Shown piece by piece: positions 55,226 through 63,165 of a stretch of 64,000 bases of DNA (position 1 is the first letter of the stretch; each line of letters begins with the position of its first letter). The position numbers and the translations under genes were made by a program. The notes beneath the pieces are model-generated. The model did not search any database, was not told the origin of the DNA, and saw only the letters and a program-made list of their open reading frames with translations. The DNA comes from Anderseniella sp963787895 (lineage in GTDB: Bacteria > Pseudomonadota > Alphaproteobacteria > Rhizobiales > Aestuariivirgaceae): positions 62,001-126,000 of the forward strand of contig CAWBEX010000008.1 of assembly GCA_963787895.1 (NCBI GenBank), given 5' to 3'.

Positions 55226-55447
55226 CTAGTGTTCTTTTTCTACCGATGCCCAAGGGCCACAGACCATTTGGAGGCCGGAATTCTGATAAGAGGTGCAGAC
55301 TCTGATTCGCCCAGCATAATGATCCGTAACGAAAACGCCCGATACGCCCGCTGAGGTAGAATACCTGTTTAGAGCGAAGTAGAGGATCATAAAGCTCACC
55401 ACTCCAGCGAAGAAAAATAGTGCTGGTACAACATAACTAGCCCGCAT
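55226..55447 (-). CDS. Small single-helix membrane protein between sdhA and sdhB
   Basis: A 73-residue frame. The ATG overlaps the sdhA stop by one base (TGATG) and has GAGGG 6 nt upstream, so translation is coupled to sdhA. One hydrophobic helix (about 4-26) is followed by a polar region with two cysteines (RVCTSYQ and MVCGPW) that could form a disulfide on the outer face. It ends 9 nt before sdhB. No family recognised. It could be an accessory of complex II, or an unrelated passenger. Confidence 0.7.
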   Translation of the reverse strand: MRASYVVPALFFFAGVVSFMILYFALNRYSTSAGVSGVFVTDHYAGRIRVCTSYQNSGLQMVCGPWASVEKEH

Positions 55448-57279
55448 CAATACACCCTCGCCTTCGGAGCGATTTTTTTCGGGTCAATGCCACCTTCGGC
55501 CGGCGTGGTCAGCGGAGCGGTGTGAACCGGACGATAGTCAAGCTTCACCTTGCCCTTGTCATCCACCCACGACAATGTGTGCTTGCGCCATGCCTTGTCA
55601 TCACGTCCGTCATATGGGCCGGACTTATAGTCCTCGCGCGCATGCGCCCCGCGGCTTTCCTTGCGTGCTTCGGCTGAATAAACCGTGGTGATGGCGCTGG
55701 CCATCAGGTTTTCCAGCTCAAGAGTTTCAACCAGGTCTGAATTCCAGATCATCGAACGATCTGTCACCTTGAGGTCGGCCATCTTTTTCCACGCTGCATC
55801 CAGACGGTTGCAGCCTTGCTTCAATGTTTCCTGCGTGCGGAACACAGCCGCGTCTTCCTGCATGGCCTTTTGCATTTCAAGCCTGAGTGCTGCTGTCGGC
55901 ACCGAGCCCGCTGCATGACGAAGCCCATCAAAACGGCCCATGATTTTTTCCACGCACGCCTCGTTGATCGACGGCACAGGCTCGTCCCTGTTTACCACCT
56001 TGCCCGCCTTGATCGCGGCAGCCCGGCCAAACACCACAAGGTCAATCAGCGAATTGGACCCAAGCCTGTTGGCCCCGTGAACGGAGGCACAGCCGGCCTC
56101 ACCCACTGCCATAAGGCCTGGTTGCAAGGCGTCCGAATCCTTTTTCGTGGGTTTGAGCACTTCACCCCAGTAATTGGTTGGAATGCCCCCCATGTTGTAA
56201 TGCACGGTCGGCAGTACCGGGATCGGTTCGCGGGTCAGGTCAACACCGGCAAATATCTTCGCTGATTCTGAAATACCGGGCAGGCGTTCATGCAGCACTG
56301 CAGGGTCAAGATGATCAAGATGCAGATGAATATGATCCTTGTTCTTGCCCACGCCGCGGCCTTCGCGAATCTCCATGGTCATGCAGCGCGAAACCACATC
56401 GCGCGAGGCAAGGTCTTTGGCGTTGGGTGCATAGCGCTCCATGAAGCGCTCGCCTTCGGAATTGGTCAGGTAGCCGCCTTCGCCGCGCGCACCCTCGGTG
56501 ATCAGGCAACCGGCGCCATAGATGCCGGTCGGGTGAAACTGCACAAACTCCATGTCCTGCAGCGGCAGGCCGGCGCGCGCCACCATGCCGTTTCCGTCAC
56601 CGGTGCAGGTGTGCGCCGAAGTCGCCGAGAAGTAGGCCCGGCCATAGCCGCCGGTCGCCAGAACAACCATTTTTGCGGCAAACCGATGCACCGTGCCGTC
56701 TTCCAGATTCCACGCCACAACGCCGGTGCACACGCCATCATCGGACATGATCAGGTCGATGGCGAAATACTCGATAAAGAACTGCGCATGGTGCTTGAGG
56801 CTCTGGCCATACAACGTATGCAGAATGGCGTGACCGGTCCGGTCGGCAGCAGCACAGGTGCGCTGCACCGGCGGGCCATCTCCGAAGTTCTGCATGTGAC
56901 CGCCGAACGGGCGCTGGTAAATCTTGCCCTCCTCGGTACGCGAGAACGGCACGCCATAATGCTCAAGCTCATAAACGGCAGCTGGTGCTTCACGCGCCAG
57001 ATATTCCATGGCGTCGGTATCGCCCAGCCAGTCAGAACCCTTAACGGTATCATACATGTGCCACTGCCAGTGGTCGGGGCCCATGTTCCTTAGCGATGCA
57101 GCGATGCCACCTTGCGCAGCGACAGTGTGCGAGCGCGTGGGAAACACCTTCGAAATGCAGGCAGTCCTAAGGCCCTGTTCAGCCATACCCAACGTGGCGC
57201 GCAAGCCCGCGCCGCCTGCCCCCACAACAACCACGTCGAACTCATGGTCGACAAATTCGTACACCTTGGATTGAGCCAT
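55447..57279 (-). CDS. sdhA: Succinate dehydrogenase flavoprotein subunit
   Basis: Covalent-FAD subunit of complex II oxidising succinate to fumarate, 610 residues. The FAD motif DVVVVGAGGAGLRATLG is near residue 15, the FAD-linking His is in RSHTVAAQGG, and the catalytic Arg is in the SRCMTMEIREGRGVG region. It lies 8 nt after sdhD and shares its stop base with the small ORF downstream. Confidence 0.98.
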   Translation of the reverse strand: MAQSKVYEFVDHEFDVVVVGAGGAGLRATLGMAEQGLRTACISKVFPTRSHTVAAQGGIAASLRNMGPDHWQWHMYDTVKGSDWLGDTDAMEYLAREAPAAVYELEHYGVPFSRTEEGKIYQRPFGGHMQNFGDGPPVQRTCAAADRTGHAILHTLYGQSLKHHAQFFIEYFAIDLIMSDDGVCTGVVAWNLEDGTVHRFAAKMVVLATGGYGRAYFSATSAHTCTGDGNGMVARAGLPLQDMEFVQFHPTGIYGAGCLITEGARGEGGYLTNSEGERFMERYAPNAKDLASRDVVSRCMTMEIREGRGVGKNKDHIHLHLDHLDPAVLHERLPGISESAKIFAGVDLTREPIPVLPTVHYNMGGIPTNYWGEVLKPTKKDSDALQPGLMAVGEAGCASVHGANRLGSNSLIDLVVFGRAAAIKAGKVVNRDEPVPSINEACVEKIMGRFDGLRHAAGSVPTAALRLEMQKAMQEDAAVFRTQETLKQGCNRLDAAWKKMADLKVTDRSMIWNSDLVETLELENLMASAITTVYSAEARKESRGAHAREDYKSGPYDGRDDKAWRKHTLSWVDDKGKVKLDYRPVHTAPLTTPAEGGIDPKKIAPKARVY

Positions 57280-57286
57280 CAGCCAG

Positions 57287-57667
57287 TCAGCCTCCGAAGG
57301 AAATCTTGAGCACCGCGAACAGCCCCATCAGGGCAACCGCGAGAGAGAAGAAGGTATTGCCAAGCAAACACAGCAGCTTCGCTGCTTCGCCATGTACGTA
57401 GTCCTCGATGATCACCTGCATGCCCAGGCGCATATGCCAGCACACCGAAATGATCGTGAACACAAGCATCAACGCGATCACCGGATTGCCAATCGCAGCT
57501 GCCATTTGCGCCTGCGAAGACCCGGCATGCCAAACACAGAAGATCACCAGGAATATCACCAGCGGAATGTTGGCAATTGCCGTCAGGCGCTGCTGCCAGA
57601 AATGTTCGGTGCCCGCCTTGGCCGAGCCAAGCCCGCGAACCTTGCCGAGTGGAGTTCTCATGCTCAT
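57287..57667 (-). CDS. sdhD: Succinate dehydrogenase membrane anchor subunit
   Basis: Hydrophobic anchor of complex II, 126 residues, three membrane helices. The heme/quinone-region residues appear in WHMRLGMQVIIEDYVHG (His ligand region and the conserved DY). GGTAAGG precedes the ATG. It lies 5 nt after sdhC. Confidence 0.95.
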   Translation of the reverse strand: MSMRTPLGKVRGLGSAKAGTEHFWQQRLTAIANIPLVIFLVIFCVWHAGSSQAQMAAAIGNPVIALMLVFTIISVCWHMRLGMQVIIEDYVHGEAAKLLCLLGNTFFSLAVALMGLFAVLKISFGG

Positions 57668-57672
57668 TGGCC

Positions 57673-58068
57673 TTACCTCACCGCATAAGCCACGATCCAG
57701 ATCAGGATCGTGAGAAGAACTGAACCAACAAGCGTGGCTTTGGCCATCACTTCGATGAGCTTCAAGTCAAACCCCCGGCCCGTATCCCAGAGCAAATGAC
57801 GCAACCCCCCGAGGGCGTGATGAACCAGGGCCCATGTAAATCCGAACAAGACCAGCCTGCCGATCCAGGAGCCGATGAAACCATGCACCAGTGCGAAATA
57901 ACCGGACGAATGAGACGCCGAAAACAGCCACCACGCAAACAGTGCCATGCCGAAATACAGCGCTGCCCCCGTTATGCGATGGACGATCGACATCATCATT
58001 GTGAGCATCGGCTTGTAGATGCTCAAGTGGGGCGAAAGCGGACGTTCTTTCATGGGTGCGTTTGCCAT
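57673..58068 (-). CDS. sdhC: Succinate dehydrogenase cytochrome b556 subunit
   Basis: Membrane anchor of complex II, 131 residues, three helices. RPLSPHLSIYKPM is the family signature, SIVHRITG the quinone-site motif, and ALVHHALGGLRHLLWD carries the heme His. The ATG at 58068 follows AGGA; a TTG just before it is the alternative. First gene of the operon. Confidence 0.96.
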   Translation of the reverse strand: MANAPMKERPLSPHLSIYKPMLTMMMSIVHRITGAALYFGMALFAWWLFSASHSSGYFALVHGFIGSWIGRLVLFGFTWALVHHALGGLRHLLWDTGRGFDLKLIEVMAKATLVGSVLLTILIWIVAYAVR

Positions 58069-58112
58069 CAAGGCCGATCCTGCAGAAAGGTCACCGTTGG
58101 ATTGAGTTCTGT

Positions 58113-58145
58113 CTTACAATGTGCATTGCAACATGCGCAATGCAC
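58113..58145 (-). promoter_or_regulatory. Candidate sdh promoter overlapped by a palindrome
   Basis: On minus, TTGCGC (58135-58140) and TGTAAG (58113-58118) with a 16-nt spacer lie about 50-70 nt before sdhC. They overlap a perfect 9-bp inverted repeat GTGCATTGC-N7-GCAATGCAC (58121-58145), a good operator position for control of the sdh operon. Confidence 0.5.
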
Positions 58146-58228
58146 CTTTGGACTATTTTCGCACCTTGCATTCGCATCTCATTGCGTTCCACATCTTTCG
58201 CAACCCGCTGCGGACTTCGCGAATGCAA

Positions 58229-59269
58229 CTAGATGCGCGGCATCATCACCCAGTAGTCCAGATCAAGGATCACCCCATCTGCATCCGGTGCGGGATGCTC
58301 GCTGCACGGCACATCCTTTGTCGCCACAGTGCGCAACCTCAACGCCCCCACATCATCGCGGGCCACAATTGGCGCACTGTCCAGCACTTCAGACCACGCA
58401 AACACCGTTCCCCCGGCAAATAGCGGCGCAACGTGTCTGCCGCCATTGATCGCAGCCACATGAAACGCATTGGCCAAGCCGTTGAAGCTCAGGGCACGCG
58501 CCAGCGAGATAACGTGACCACCATAAATCAACCTGCGCCCAAACCGGCCCTGGCCTTCGGTGAACTGGTTGAAGTGCACCTTGGCGGTATTCTGGTAGAG
58601 CCTTGTCGCAAGCATGTGCTCAGCCTCTTCCACCGTCATGCCATCTACATGATCAATTTTCTCGCCCTTTTCATAGTCGCCCCAAAAATGCGGCTGGCCC
58701 GACAGAGAAATATTCCATTTCGACGGATCAATGACCGGGCACGCCCTGCCCAGATGTTCTGGCGCAACAAATGCTGGCAGGTCCGGCACTACGGCCTCAG
58801 GCGCTGGCGCAGCTTCGTCGCGCTTTCTCACCATCACCCAGCGGACATACTCCAGCACTGTGTCACCGTGCTGGTTCACACCCGTCGAGCGCACATACAC
58901 CACTCCTGTCTTTCCGTTTGAATTCTGCTTCAGGCCAATCACCTCAGACGAAGCAGACAGCGTGTCGCCTGCAAATACCGGCTTGAGAAACCGGCAGTCT
59001 GCATACCCCAGATTGGCAACTGCATTGAGCGAAATATCAGGAACCGTCTTTCCGAACACGATATGAAACACCAGCATGTCATCGAGCGGGGCGGCCTTAT
59101 AGCCAATCGTCTTTGCAAATGCGTCCGACGACTGGACCGCGCAGCGCGTTCCGTACAGCCCGGTATAGAGCGCGCGTTCGCCCTCTCCTACCGTTCGCGG
59201 CACAGCATGCTGAATGGCCTGTCCAACTGAAAAATCCTCGAAGAAGTTTCCCGCATTGGTCTTGCTCAT
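58229..59269 (-). CDS. mch: Mesaconyl-CoA hydratase (MaoC-type, Mch)
   Basis: Tandem hot-dog-fold hydratase of 346 residues, expected to convert mesaconyl-CoA to beta-methylmalyl-CoA in the ethylmalonyl-CoA pathway. Two MaoC-like halves are visible: FFEDFSVGQAIQHAVPRTVGEGERALYTGLYG, and later NQFTEGQGRFGRRLIYGGHVISLARALSFNGLANAF. The ATG at 59269 overlaps the lyase stop as ATGA. In R. sphaeroides mch also lies by the sdh genes and a malyl-CoA thioesterase gene, which supports the call. The rest of the pathway (ccr, ecm, mcd, mcl1) is not in this window. Confidence 0.87.
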   Translation of the reverse strand: MSKTNAGNFFEDFSVGQAIQHAVPRTVGEGERALYTGLYGTRCAVQSSDAFAKTIGYKAAPLDDMLVFHIVFGKTVPDISLNAVANLGYADCRFLKPVFAGDTLSASSEVIGLKQNSNGKTGVVYVRSTGVNQHGDTVLEYVRWVMVRKRDEAAPAPEAVVPDLPAFVAPEHLGRACPVIDPSKWNISLSGQPHFWGDYEKGEKIDHVDGMTVEEAEHMLATRLYQNTAKVHFNQFTEGQGRFGRRLIYGGHVISLARALSFNGLANAFHVAAINGGRHVAPLFAGGTVFAWSEVLDSAPIVARDDVGALRLRTVATKDVPCSEHPAPDADGVILDLDYWVMMPRI

Positions 59270-60150
59270 GCACCCTGTTCCATTGCGCAAATTGCCTTGT
59301 GCATGGCAACAGTTTTCTGCGCCATTTCACAGTGCAGCAACTCAACCATGCGGCCATTGAGGTTGATCGCACCAAGCCCCTTGTTCTCTGGCCGTTCAAA
59401 CGCCGCGATAATGTCCCTTGCCGCTGCAAGTTCAGCCTCCGATGGAGCGAACGCCATGTTGGCTGCTGCAATCTGCCCAGGGTGGATCAGTGTCTTGCCA
59501 TCCATGCCCATCAGACGGCCCTGATCGCATTCCACCTTGCAGCCCACATCATCCTTGAAGTCATTCCATACGCCATCAATGATCACCAGCCCATATGCAC
59601 GAGCTGCCGCCACACATGTCATCAGCCAGGGCAGCATGGCAAAGCGCTGATAACCAAGGCTCGCACCTGTCTCCTTGGCAAGGTCGTTGGTCCCCATCAC
59701 CATGGCTTCAAAGCGCGGATACTTTTTCACAGCTTTTGCAATCTTGCGTGCGTTCAGCATTGCAAGCGGTGTTTCCATCATAGCCCAGATGCGCATGGAT
59801 TCCGGCGCGCCTGCCTTGTCGAGCGCCTTGCTGACAGCTTCGATGTCGTCCGGCCGGGATACTTTCGGCACAAGAATGGCATCTGGCCCGGCCTTCGCGG
59901 CAGCAACAAGGTCCTTGCCGCTCCACTCGGATTCAAGGGCATTCATTCGGATAACCAACTCGCGCTTGCCATAGCCCCCGGCTTTCACAGCCTCGCAAAC
60001 CTGGGTTCGCGCCTCCGCCTTGACTGAAGGTGCAACCGCGTCTTCCAGATCAAGTATCAGCGTATCGGCAGCAAGAGTCTTTGCCTTTTCCAATGCACGG
60101 GTGTTGGAGCCTGGCATATACAAAACACTGCGGCGCGGCCTGACAGACAT
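59266..60150 (-). CDS. CoA ester lyase of the CitE/Mcl family (malyl-CoA thioesterase-like)
   Basis: TIM-barrel protein of 294 residues. RSVLYMPGSNTRALEKAKTLAADTLILDLEDAVAP is the family N-terminus, and Arg68 with the acidic residues of METPLAML and GTNDLAKE form the metal/acyl-CoA site. Its length and start resemble Mcl2-type (3S)-malyl-CoA thioesterases and CitE-like proteins more than the 318-residue Mcl1 lyase. It overlaps mch by ATGA, so the two act in one pathway. Lyase versus thioesterase activity cannot be settled by sight. Confidence 0.82.
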   Translation of the reverse strand: MSVRPRRSVLYMPGSNTRALEKAKTLAADTLILDLEDAVAPSVKAEARTQVCEAVKAGGYGKRELVIRMNALESEWSGKDLVAAAKAGPDAILVPKVSRPDDIEAVSKALDKAGAPESMRIWAMMETPLAMLNARKIAKAVKKYPRFEAMVMGTNDLAKETGASLGYQRFAMLPWLMTCVAAARAYGLVIIDGVWNDFKDDVGCKVECDQGRLMGMDGKTLIHPGQIAAANMAFAPSEAELAAARDIIAAFERPENKGLGAINLNGRMVELLHCEMAQKTVAMHKAICAMEQGA

Positions 60151-60327
60151 GATGAACTTCCCTTGCTTTCAAAAAATGCGGCGCCTCAGTCATATTATAT
60201 TGCAGCGCACAAGAACAAGGGTGTCCTTGCCATGCCGTACAAGGCAACATGCATGTTTGCCAAATCGGCTTTTCGTGATCAAATCCTGGGAAGTTGATAA
60301 TTTGCCAAGGCCAACACACAACTTCCA

Positions 60328-61512
60328 ATGAACACACTTCCGTTTCTGGACATGTCTTCCGCCACTTTCTCAACACGCTCGCAGGAAGTCCAGGAAGCAC
60401 GCCAGCAATCATGGTGTGCCCATACCACTTTTGGTCTGGCGGTGCTGCGTCACAACCAGGGCGCACGCCTGCTGCGCGACCGCCGCTTGCGGCAAGGCAG
60501 TCATGCCTGGCCTGACCACATTAACATAAGCGGCAGCTTTGCCCGTTTCTGGAAGCGCAGCCTGATTTCGCAGGAAGGCGACAATCACCGGAGCCTGCGC
60601 CACATAGCCGTTGGCGCGCTGTCGCCCGGATTCATTGCGAGTCTGGCGCCCCAATTTACCGCAGCTGCATCAGCCCTTGCAGACAACTGCGCCGAACCTG
60701 GCCCCTGCGAGTTCATTTCCAGGTTTTCACTGCCGTTTTCCGGGCAGGCAGTTTGCATCCTGCTTGGCTTGCCAACAGAACGCTGGCAGCAGATTGCCGG
60801 CGATGCGGCAGACCTTGGTTTGGCAATGGGAGTAGGAGCGCGCAACCACGAACACCGCTTCAACGCAGCCTGCGACCGCCTCATGCAACTGGCTGACGAA
60901 CTAGTATCCCGCGTCCGTGCCGGTCACGACAGCACGGCTTATGTCGCCCGGCTGATCAACCGCTTTGACGAAAGCGGCTGCAGCGACAAACAGGTGCTGC
61001 TCGACCTGGTTGTCATATCCATATTCGGCGGCGTGGACACCACCAAGTCGCAACTGGGCAACGCCATGGCCTTGTTTGCCAAGCACCCCGATCAATGGCA
61101 GGCATTGCGCACAGATCGGTCGCTAATACCTGCCGCCATTGATGAAAGTCTGCGCCACAAACCTACAACCACCTGGGTAACACGCGAAGTTTTGACTGAG
61201 TTTGAGTTCGATGGTGTGAGCTTCGAGGCAGGACAGACAGTTCATATACTGGTGCATTCTACTGCGCTGGACCCGCAAGTCACATCAACATCAGACTTCG
61301 ACATAACCGCCTCGCGAAAGCCACACCTTGGCTTTGGCGGGGGTGCTCATCATTGCCTTGGGCACATCATGGCACGCACGGACATGGGTTGTGCGCTTGA
61401 TGTGCTGGCCGACAGGTTCAGGACTTTCGAATTGGTCGGTGATGCCGACTGGCTGCCTGACTCAGGCAACACCGGGCCCTTGTCCCTGCCACTCAAGTTC
61501 ACCGGCTGCTAG
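60328..61512 (+). CDS. Cytochrome P450
   Basis: Heme monooxygenase of 394 residues, soluble bacterial type without a membrane anchor. The heme-ligand loop FGGGAHHCLGH has Cys343, the I-helix has GGVDTT (234-239), and ExxR is Glu273-Arg276. All key residues are intact. No ferredoxin or ferredoxin reductase is nearby, so it must use partners encoded elsewhere. It is divergent from the CoA-ester lyase by 177 bp. The substrate is unknown. Confidence 0.93.
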   Translation: MNTLPFLDMSSATFSTRSQEVQEARQQSWCAHTTFGLAVLRHNQGARLLRDRRLRQGSHAWPDHINISGSFARFWKRSLISQEGDNHRSLRHIAVGALSPGFIASLAPQFTAAASALADNCAEPGPCEFISRFSLPFSGQAVCILLGLPTERWQQIAGDAADLGLAMGVGARNHEHRFNAACDRLMQLADELVSRVRAGHDSTAYVARLINRFDESGCSDKQVLLDLVVISIFGGVDTTKSQLGNAMALFAKHPDQWQALRTDRSLIPAAIDESLRHKPTTTWVTREVLTEFEFDGVSFEAGQTVHILVHSTALDPQVTSTSDFDITASRKPHLGFGGGAHHCLGHIMARTDMGCALDVLADRFRTFELVGDADWLPDSGNTGPLSLPLKFTGC

Positions 61513-61622
61513 GGTCCCGATTGCGCAAACCCTTATGTTGCATCAACGCCAGCATCAGCCATACTGAGCTGTGAACACAATTAGTACCCCGGCAACACGT
61601 ACCCTGAGAGCCTGCCCGCCAA

Positions 61623-62462
61623 ATGGCCATAGTTTCCATCTCCTCGCGCATATCGCGCGGTTATATAGGCAATACTGCCTCCGCCTTCGCTGCCCGCCGT
61701 CTTGGCATTGATGTATGGGAAGTGCCTACTGTCACCTGGGCCCATCACCCCGGTCATGGCAAGCCTTCCGGCATGATCACCTCTGCACAGGATTTGAAGG
61801 CCATGCTTGCCGCATTTGAGCGCCCCGACTGGCGGCGCGAAATTGATCTGGTGATGACAGGGTATTTTCGCGACGCTGCGCAGGTAAACGAAGCCGCTGA
61901 CTTTATCAAGCGGCTGCAGGATGCCAGGCAACAGTTCCAGGTATTGGTTGACCCGGTGTGCGGCGATGCAGGCGGGGCTTATGTTGCCGAAGAGGTTGTT
62001 TCAGCTATCCGCCAGGAGTTGTTGCCACTGGCCGATACCATCACCCCGAACCGGTTTGAACTGGACATCCTCACCGGCGAGGTATCGAAGGACAACACGT
62101 CGCTGGTGCACGCGGCCCGCTCGCTCGGTGCAGAGAATGTCGCCGTCACCTCGGCCTTCCCCGCAGCATTGGACATTGGCAACCTGCTAGTTGAACCGAA
62201 ACTGGCCACTTTGCATGAAACCCTTGCCTTTCCAGACCCGCCACATGGCACAGGTGATCTGTTTGCAGGCATTTTCGCTGCACGCAATCTCAAGTCGTCG
62301 GCGCGCGAATCTCTGATCCACGCCGGTAACTCGGTCTATCGCGTGATCGAGGCCACCACTTTGACCGGATATGATGAACTGGACCTGGCGAAATGGAACG
62401 ACCTGATCGATTCGCCGCCGCACACCGGCAACATTGTCCATGTCCGCTCAACCAATGCATGA
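61623..62462 (+). CDS. pdxY: Pyridoxal kinase
   Basis: Ribokinase-fold enzyme phosphorylating pyridoxal (vitamin B6 salvage), 279 residues. The opening VSISSRISRGYIGN, the TWAHHPGHGKPSGM segment and the catalytic HGTGDLFAGIFAA (Asp base, anion hole) are diagnostic. It overlaps the DUF429 gene by 8 nt and is in line with a PLP-dependent dehydratase, a plausible user of its product. Confidence 0.93.
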   Translation: MAIVSISSRISRGYIGNTASAFAARRLGIDVWEVPTVTWAHHPGHGKPSGMITSAQDLKAMLAAFERPDWRREIDLVMTGYFRDAAQVNEAADFIKRLQDARQQFQVLVDPVCGDAGGAYVAEEVVSAIRQELLPLADTITPNRFELDILTGEVSKDNTSLVHAARSLGAENVAVTSAFPAALDIGNLLVEPKLATLHETLAFPDPPHGTGDLFAGIFAARNLKSSARESLIHAGNSVYRVIEATTLTGYDELDLAKWNDLIDSPPHTGNIVHVRSTNA

Positions 62463-63165
62463 TGCCGGACCACAATTGTTTGTCGCAGGAATGGATGGCT
62501 GCAAGTCCGGTTGGGTAATGGTTACATGGTCCGGCCAGATCGATGTCTCGCCGCACGCCACCATCGTCCCGCATTTCCAGACTGCGGTTGATACTGCTGC
62601 GGCCATCATCGCTGTCGACATGCCGATTGGCTTTCCAGCTGCGTCAGAGCGCCAGTGTGAATCGCTGGTCAGGAAGCTGCTGGGTCCGAGGCGCAGTTCG
62701 GTCTTTGCCGTGCCATGCCGCAATGCGATTTACGCCGCCAACTATGCCGAAGGCTGCAAGGTCAATGCTGGCTTGACCGGCAAGAAGTTTTCCAAACAGG
62801 CTTTTTACCTGTTTCCAAGAATGCGCGAAATTGATGCCGTGATCAGTGTGGAGCATCAGGACCGTTTGTATGAAACCCATCCTGAGTTGTCGTTTCAATG
62901 CATGAATGACCACACCCCTCTTGAGCACTACAAGAAGACATCCGAGGGCGCAGAGCTTCGCCGCGCCTTGCTGCGCAAAGGTGGCTTTCCCGTCGACAAT
63001 CTGCAACACCCCAAATGGCCAAAATCTACAGCAGGAGAAGACGACATCCTTGACGCATGTGCATGTTGCTGGTCAGCATGGCGCATCGCCAATGGTCAGC
63101 AGATCACCCTGCCACCAGAACCTCAACATGACGCCCGCGGGCTTCGCATGGAAATCAACGCATGA
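62455..63165 (+). CDS. DUF429 family protein
   Basis: A 236-residue protein of DUF429, whose fold is RNase H-like with no settled function. FVAGMDGCKSGWVMV at the start and AVDMPIGFPAASERQCE with the conserved Asp are the family signature; HPELSFQCMN and DDILDACACCWSAWR carry the C-terminal motifs. The ATG at 62455 is inside the pdxY end. It overlaps the dehydratase by ATGA. Confidence 0.85.
   Translation: MHDAGPQLFVAGMDGCKSGWVMVTWSGQIDVSPHATIVPHFQTAVDTAAAIIAVDMPIGFPAASERQCESLVRKLLGPRRSSVFAVPCRNAIYAANYAEGCKVNAGLTGKKFSKQAFYLFPRMREIDAVISVEHQDRLYETHPELSFQCMNDHTPLEHYKKTSEGAELRRALLRKGGFPVDNLQHPKWPKSTAGEDDILDACACCWSAWRIANGQQITLPPEPQHDARGLRMEINA

Noticed and set aside
56290..57093. 267-codon plus-strand frame across sdhA
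   Set aside because: Antisense to sdhA, a clear shadow of its codon bias.
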